From Schistocephalus solidus (Eukaryota > Platyhelminthes > Cestoda > Diphyllobothriidea > Diphyllobothriidae), in assembly GCA_017591395.1 (NCBI GenBank), contig WEDG01000356.1, positions 186,001 to 250,000 on the forward strand: 64,000 nucleotides of DNA. The letters run 5' to 3'. A program made the translations under genes and the position numbers. Of this stretch, positions 59,440-64,000 are shown piece by piece. Each line of letters opens with the position of its first letter. The stretch's first letter is position 1. The notes below the pieces were generated by a model. It worked only from the letters and a program-made list of their open reading frames with translations. It ran no database searches and was not told where the DNA came from.

Positions 59440-59745
59440 AAACGTGATGTTTATTGGCCTGACGTTTCGGATTTTCTCTCGAACCCATCATCAGAGACAC
59501 TTGCCTAAAAGGGTACGTGGGGCACAAGTTGTGGGTCCTGTCTCAACCCCGCGTTCCATTCGTAATTCAGCGCTAGGAAACCCAGCATTCCACCATTGAG
59601 CCAGAGGTCATTGTCCTGTTGGATGCGATTACAAATGTGAATTCTGTTGTCAGAGTGTTCACCGGTCGAGTAAAGCGACTTGCCTATCCTGCTGTGCCAT
59701 ACGGTTGAGACTTGAACGATCGCAGACAACGACACATTGACAGGA
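59440..59745 (-). mobile_element. Family E unit 2: tRNA-like head followed by hammerhead-like motif
   Basis: Read on the - strand, the unit has CATACGGCACAG-side sequence, then a tRNA-like CTCTGGCTCAATGGTGGAAT (A-box) with GGGGTTGAGAC as B-box candidate (about 59610-59540), then about 50 bases, then the motif at 59456-59500. This is the same order of parts as in family A, with unrelated sequence. Confidence 0.55.
59456..59500 (-). ncRNA. Hammerhead-like motif in family E
   Basis: On the - strand: GTCT (59498-59495), CTGATGA (59494-59488), a stem II candidate GGGTT/AATCC with a bulged T next to the core and loop CGAGAGAA, GAAA (59468-59465), CG as a one-pair palindromic stem III, TC, and AGGC (59460-59457), which pairs with GTCT allowing one G-U. 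The predicted cleavage is between 59461 and 59460. The bulge at stem II and the short stem I lower confidence. Related decayed copies are at 22570-22655 and 15341-15376. Confidence 0.45.
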
Positions 59746-59939
59746 ATCGATCAATAGGACAACGAATCCATGGCTTTATGATACAATTGTGAAGACAAGC
59801 ACGCTCGATAACAACATATCGTGGGTTAGAGAGTCAGTTTCCACAAACCTGGGTATATATATGGTGCAAAGCTGATGGGCACTAAGCCGTAAATTGCCAT
59901 CCTGGTGTTCTTTGTCGTTGTTAGAATTCTAAATATGCA

Positions 59940-60235
59940 TACATTACTAGTCACTCGTTGATGAACGCTCACCATTGGCTCATGGAACTCACTTTTCCTG
60001 GCAGCAGTTGCACTCGTAAGCAAATAGCATTACCGACAAAGACAAAGGCAAACTGGAATGGTCATTTCTGGTCCATTAGCCATCATCGGTCAGTAATACC
60101 AAAACTAGGGTTGTGCCCCCGTGAGGCGTAAACCCGTGACCTGTTTATCATAAGTTCACACTCCAATCATTGAGCCACGGGCTCGTTGTGTTGCCGCGTT
60201 AGATCGGGAATATTTAAATTTGTTAATGAACGGCC
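59940..60235 (-). mobile_element. Family A retroposon, reversed, nearly full length
   Basis: From the left: GATGAACGCTCACC (tail), ATTACCGACAAAGAC, the reversed body with GAAA TGACCATT CCAG on its own strand and core CCGATGA, then the reversed B-box near GTAAACCCGTGACC, the A-box near CAATCATTGAGCCACGGGCT, TTGTGTTGCCG, and again TTGTTAATGAACGG. The TGATGAACG/TAATGAACG sequence at both ends gives a unit of about 265 bp with matching termini. Confidence 0.7.
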
Positions 60236-60864
60236 AGCAGCAAATTTGCATCCTGTTATCCAGACATTGACTGTTTGACTGCCTGTGAGAGCTATGCACT
60301 GAACGTAAAAGCTTTCTGGGTTGAACAGGACACACAAACTGATCTTCAATCCAATTTCCAACACAGTATATTTATATATGGCTAACTTGACATAAGGTCA
60401 GATTTTTCAGTTCCGGAAGATATTTTTGAAAATTGTCTTGCTCATACTAATTTTCGTTAAGAGCACAACGCGCAAAAATAACAGGTTTGGTTCTCTGACA
60501 GTTAATAGCATACGGAAATTGTTCGATATCCCAAAAACCTCGAAATTCGCCTAAATCCCGTCTGTTCTCCTTCAATATAAAATTTTAATGCATTGTTTTT
60601 GAGAAAAAGGCTTTTAATTGAATTTAGGCTGCACTGCTAACTACATCCACATAATCTTGTAGTATACTTAATGTGTTATACCAGAAAGCTTGCCCTTTGT
60701 GTAATTGCAAAGACATTTTACACAGGAAATATGATGCACTACATTGGGTTGCCGCTCTGCATATGCATTGAACTGACGTTTACTGCCCCTTCCGCCTACC
60801 TGGCGCCTACAGAAAATTATATTAGTTTGGTTTCCCTACACATAGAGGTCGCTACAGATGAATA

Positions 60865-61010
60865 TTGCCGACAAATACAAGGGAGGTCAGAATTGCCATT
60901 TCTGACTTATTAGCCGTCGTCAGCCTGTCATTCTCAATTCCCGGTGGTATACCACCTGAATTTCGAACCCTGCGACCCATTGATCATAAATCCAACGCTC
61001 TAAACCTTTG
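60865..61010 (-). mobile_element. Family A retroposon, reversed copy (left arm of a foldback)
   Basis: The reversed body (core CTGACGA, GAAATGGCAATT, CTGACC on its own strand; stem I GACAGG is imperfect) is followed by the reversed head (TTTCGAACCC, AACGCTCTAAACC). It breaks at TTTGAGCC, where the forward body resumes. Confidence 0.65.
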
Positions 61011-61165
61011 AGCCAGAAATGGCCACTCCAGTCTCCCTTGTCTTTGCCGGCCCTATTCCTCTGCCATTTCTACGACTAGCCGCTAGAGAGACTCGAGAGC
61101 GAATATCAAGTCAGAACTGGACGAGTGAGTTCCGTTAGCGATCGGTGAGTTTTCATCAACGAATG
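61011..61165 (+). mobile_element. Family A retroposon, forward body and tail
   Basis: It begins inside the body at GAGCCAGAAATGGCC, then CTCCAGTCTCCCTTGTCTTT, TCTACGACTAGCCGC, and the conserved tail GTTAGCGATCGGTGAG with TCATCAACGAATG. It shares its break point with the reversed arm. Confidence 0.65.
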
Positions 61166-64000
61166 CACTCATGGAGGTCTCTCGGTGGCCATTCCGTTAG
61201 AGCTGATTCCGAGACTGGATTTGGCGATCACTTGTCTGGCCTTTCAAAGCAGATGCAGAGGATTTGAATCCCCCGGAAGGACATGCTCACGTAGCTTCAC
61301 CTCACGGAGGGTTCTTGTGTCTGAGCAGCTTGTGTGGGCTAACTGCTATCTTTCTATTGGCTGCTTTAGGCGGGAAAAGGTGGTTTGCATAATGAAAACA
61401 GTAAGAAAAGGTACTTGTTCCCAGGGTCTTCTTTCCTCATGAAGATTCCGTTGATATGGGGGAAATGTCGTAATAAACTAACGTAATGGCAACAAAGTAC
61501 ACGTCCATGGTGGCTGAAGGTGGTTTTGCTGTAGTTCTTTCAGCCAAAGTTGAAATAGGTTCTCGGATAAAAACCAAACAGCCACATAAGACACGCTATC
61601 TTGGCTCTCCGAGTTCTTTAACAGCAGGAACGTCAGTACAAAAAGAAATCAGAACTTCTTTTGGCTAAAGCACTAAATGTGGGGGCACAGAAGGACTGAG
61701 GTGTTGATTAGTCTAGTTTATTCTTTAACAGCACGCCCACACACGTTGAGGCTATAAATGCATCTTCAGTTAACTCGCTTCAGAACTTATTGATTTGTAA
61801 AGTAAACTTATATTATTTCACTCCTCTTCCTGCACATCTGGTAATATCTGAAAGTATATCTTGGGTGAAACTTGCCTTCTATGGTTTAAGGAAATAACTT
61901 TTATCGGTAACATGAAAGGTTTAAAAGACGTTTGCGTCCTGAGTAGACCCACATGGAGTCATTCTGATATGAGGGTAGAGTAATTGAGCTTTTAAAGGTG
62001 CAGTGAGTTTGACAGAGTGCATCGCCCTCTACCAGACGTCGTTAGGGACTAGGTTGTTCCTGGCAAGCTATCTGGAATTTCTGGTCGGTAAAGGTTTTGA
62101 TTGCCATTGGCGGAGATATTAAAACTTGGGTATCAATAAAGACAGTTTGGGATTTAACTATTCGCTCGAAACCATCTCTCGTCCAAGTTCCGATTTGACG
62201 TTTATGCAATTACAGTGCAATCGCATTCCAAAGTCTGATAACTACTTTTGCCATCGTCATCGCAAGTACGGGAAGGTTTACTTTTTCAGGACTTGCGTTC
62301 TACAGAGGATTGGCTGAAGCATCAAAGGTCAACATGCCTTTAAAAAATGGTTACTTTATTTGTTTGCATTTTTCTCATTGATTTTCAATAACCTTATAAA
62401 TTCAATTATATTTTATGAAAACTGCACAAAAAAAATTCTTTTCTGCACTCGGCTTCTTTATATATCTTACTTAAAGAAAGAGGTATTTCGGTTTTAGAAA
62501 AAGAATGTTAATTGCTGAATAATCTTGAACGCAATCGGCCGTTACATTTAAATTCCAGGTTTCAAAACTAAATGATAAATAGATTTTTTAATAAAGAAGT
62601 TGGAAGGAAGAAGTCAAAATAGTTCTCATAAGCATTCGCCATAGACGTGGGTCCTGTGGTAAAGTTTATAGGCAACATTTAATAATTGAGAGATATTAAG
62701 CAGAGTGAAGGAACATTTCACGATATTGAAATGTTTTCTGATCCAAAAGCTACCCTTTCTTCCTGTAAAAATATTGAGGGAAGTGTGATTTGCTCCCAAA
62801 AGAAAATTTTTTGCATGCTTTCTATAAAATATATCTGCATTTAAAAAGGCATCAAAAATAAATGATCAAAAATGGCTACTTCTTGCAAAATGTTAAAAAT
62901 TAAAAGAGTTCGTAAGTTTGCAACCAGATGAGTACAGGAAACGAAACCTTTATGGACGTTTTCCTTTAAATATATTTTGAACTATTAAGGGCTTCAAAAA
63001 TCAATGAGAAATATTTAAAGTATGCAGAGTATTCTTCTTACATACCGTCAGAAGGAAGCTCAATTAAAAGCCGGCATCATGACGTAATTGGCATACATTT
63101 GGATTAGGCTGCCCGATATAAGAACTCAACTTAGGTCATCTGTTCTATTCCCAAATGCATTTTGGAATTTCGGTTGGCATTTCATGAGCTAGAGAATATA
63201 CTGTACGGTCATCAGTAATGGGGGAAGAGGTGATGGAGTTGGCTCCGTCAAGTTATTTCTACAAAGCACACCTATCATCAGTGCTGACCCTGAGGGTAGT
63301 TCGACAACACATGAAAATTTAATTTTTGGAAAGGAACGCTTTTTTTCCTAATAGCTGGTTTTATGAAGTCCAGGGAAGGCAACCTCTTCACTCCCAGCAA
63401 AAATACCAAAAACTAGTAAATCCGGTCTTCCCTGTTCTGTTACAAAAAATGGTTCCTTTGAACGAAAAGGTCTTGGTTCAAAAACATGCCACACGACCTT
63501 TTTTTAAAAAAAGCAAAGTTAATTGCCATTTTCAGATGGGGACGCAATTTTCTACAAAATTGAAGTTCACTCTTTTCTGTAAACTTACCTAATTTTCAAA
63601 ATCACTAGAAAAAGGAAATTATAAGCTACCTAGCAATATTATTTTCGAATGGACTCATCAGAGTTGACTTATGCGGTCTTCGGTCAAAAGCAAGTCAGAC
63701 ACAATGAAGAAGGTAGGTTAGCTTACTCAGAATTGTACTCTACGTTTTGGCGAATTCCTTAGTTATTTCATGAAAACCCAAAAAAGTGGTGTAATGCCTC
63801 TTTTATTCGACTCGTGGTTGACGGGGAGTGAGTCAGATTGAAAACGTGTGCACTGTTGAGGTGAATCTGTTGTATGCCCATGATTTGAGGGCCCTGGTAG
63901 GGGACTTCTGCTGGAACTTAGGGTGTTTCTGAAGACAGGCCTCTTTCTTCTCATTCCCTTTGGGTTTTTAGTCCGCCTACCCTCCTTCTCATTACCTTCG

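Larger units (their letters stand above)
52617..64000 (+). other. 3' partial intron, more than 11.4 kb
   Basis: It starts GTAAGT. It holds the family D/(TA)n cluster (52731-53895), a family R dimer (53895-54665), a LINE (54720-58525), another family D copy and (TA)n (58500-58981), family E units (59080-59745) and family A loci (59940-60235, 60865-61165). I recognise nothing in 61170-64000, apart from AT-rich DNA with short open frames, nor in 60240-60860. Confidence 0.75.

Noticed and set aside
1..64000. CRISPR array or bacterial operon features
   Set aside because: No spaced direct repeats of that type and no ribosome-binding-site-led gene strings; spliced exons show a eukaryotic genome.

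Overview
This window is a piece of a large, repeat-laden metazoan genome. It most likely comes from a tapeworm of the diphyllobothriid type (Spirometra, Dibothriocephalus or Schistocephalus relatives). The evidence for that is the LINE at 54.7-58.5 kb, whose endonuclease-RT-C2H2 zinc-finger layout I associate from memory with those cestodes, together with degenerate Penelope-like retroelements and very long introns. The species assignment is an inference.

The only host gene I can support is on the + strand and spans nearly the whole window. Eight exons (3730-3843, 22053-22185, 37733-37806, 37948-38278, 42877-42983, 48105-48273, 52117-52293, 52421-52616) join in one frame into 433 residues of the membrane domain of an SLC4 bicarbonate/borate-type transporter, closest to SLC4A11. 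All split codons close correctly. The N-terminal and extreme C-terminal exons lie outside the window. Introns run from 127 bp to 18.2 kb, and one uses a GC-AG splice pair.

Everything else is intronic and dominated by mobile DNA: (1) a damaged 3.8-kb LINE on the - strand (54.7-58.5 kb); (2) five fragments of Penelope-like elements with RT and/or GIY-YIG remains (19.3-20.8, 26.5-26.8, 42.1-42.6, 45.1-46.0, 46.4-46.7 kb); (3) at least ten loci of a tRNA-headed short retroposon, here called family A; (4) a family D repeat beside (TA)n tracts (52.7-53.9 and 58.5-58.9 kb); (5) a GC-rich family R; (6) a class-II-tRNA-like family T; (7) another tRNA-like family E; and (8) AGT and TA microsatellites.

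The most interesting observation is that several unrelated repeat families carry the signature of a type I hammerhead ribozyme: stem I, CUGANGA, stem II, GAAA, a tiny self-complementary stem III, UH, and the closing strand of stem I. The best case is in family D (52793-52867, - strand), with a perfect five-pair stem II and G10.1-C11.1. Family A joins such a motif directly downstream of a Pol III A-box/B-box head and shows head-to-tail units, which is what one expects of a self-cleaving, possibly circularising, non-autonomous retroposon. Hammerheads are known in schistosome Sm-alpha repeats, retrozymes and Penelope-like elements. What may be new is several families in one tapeworm intron set, two of them with tRNA-like promoters.
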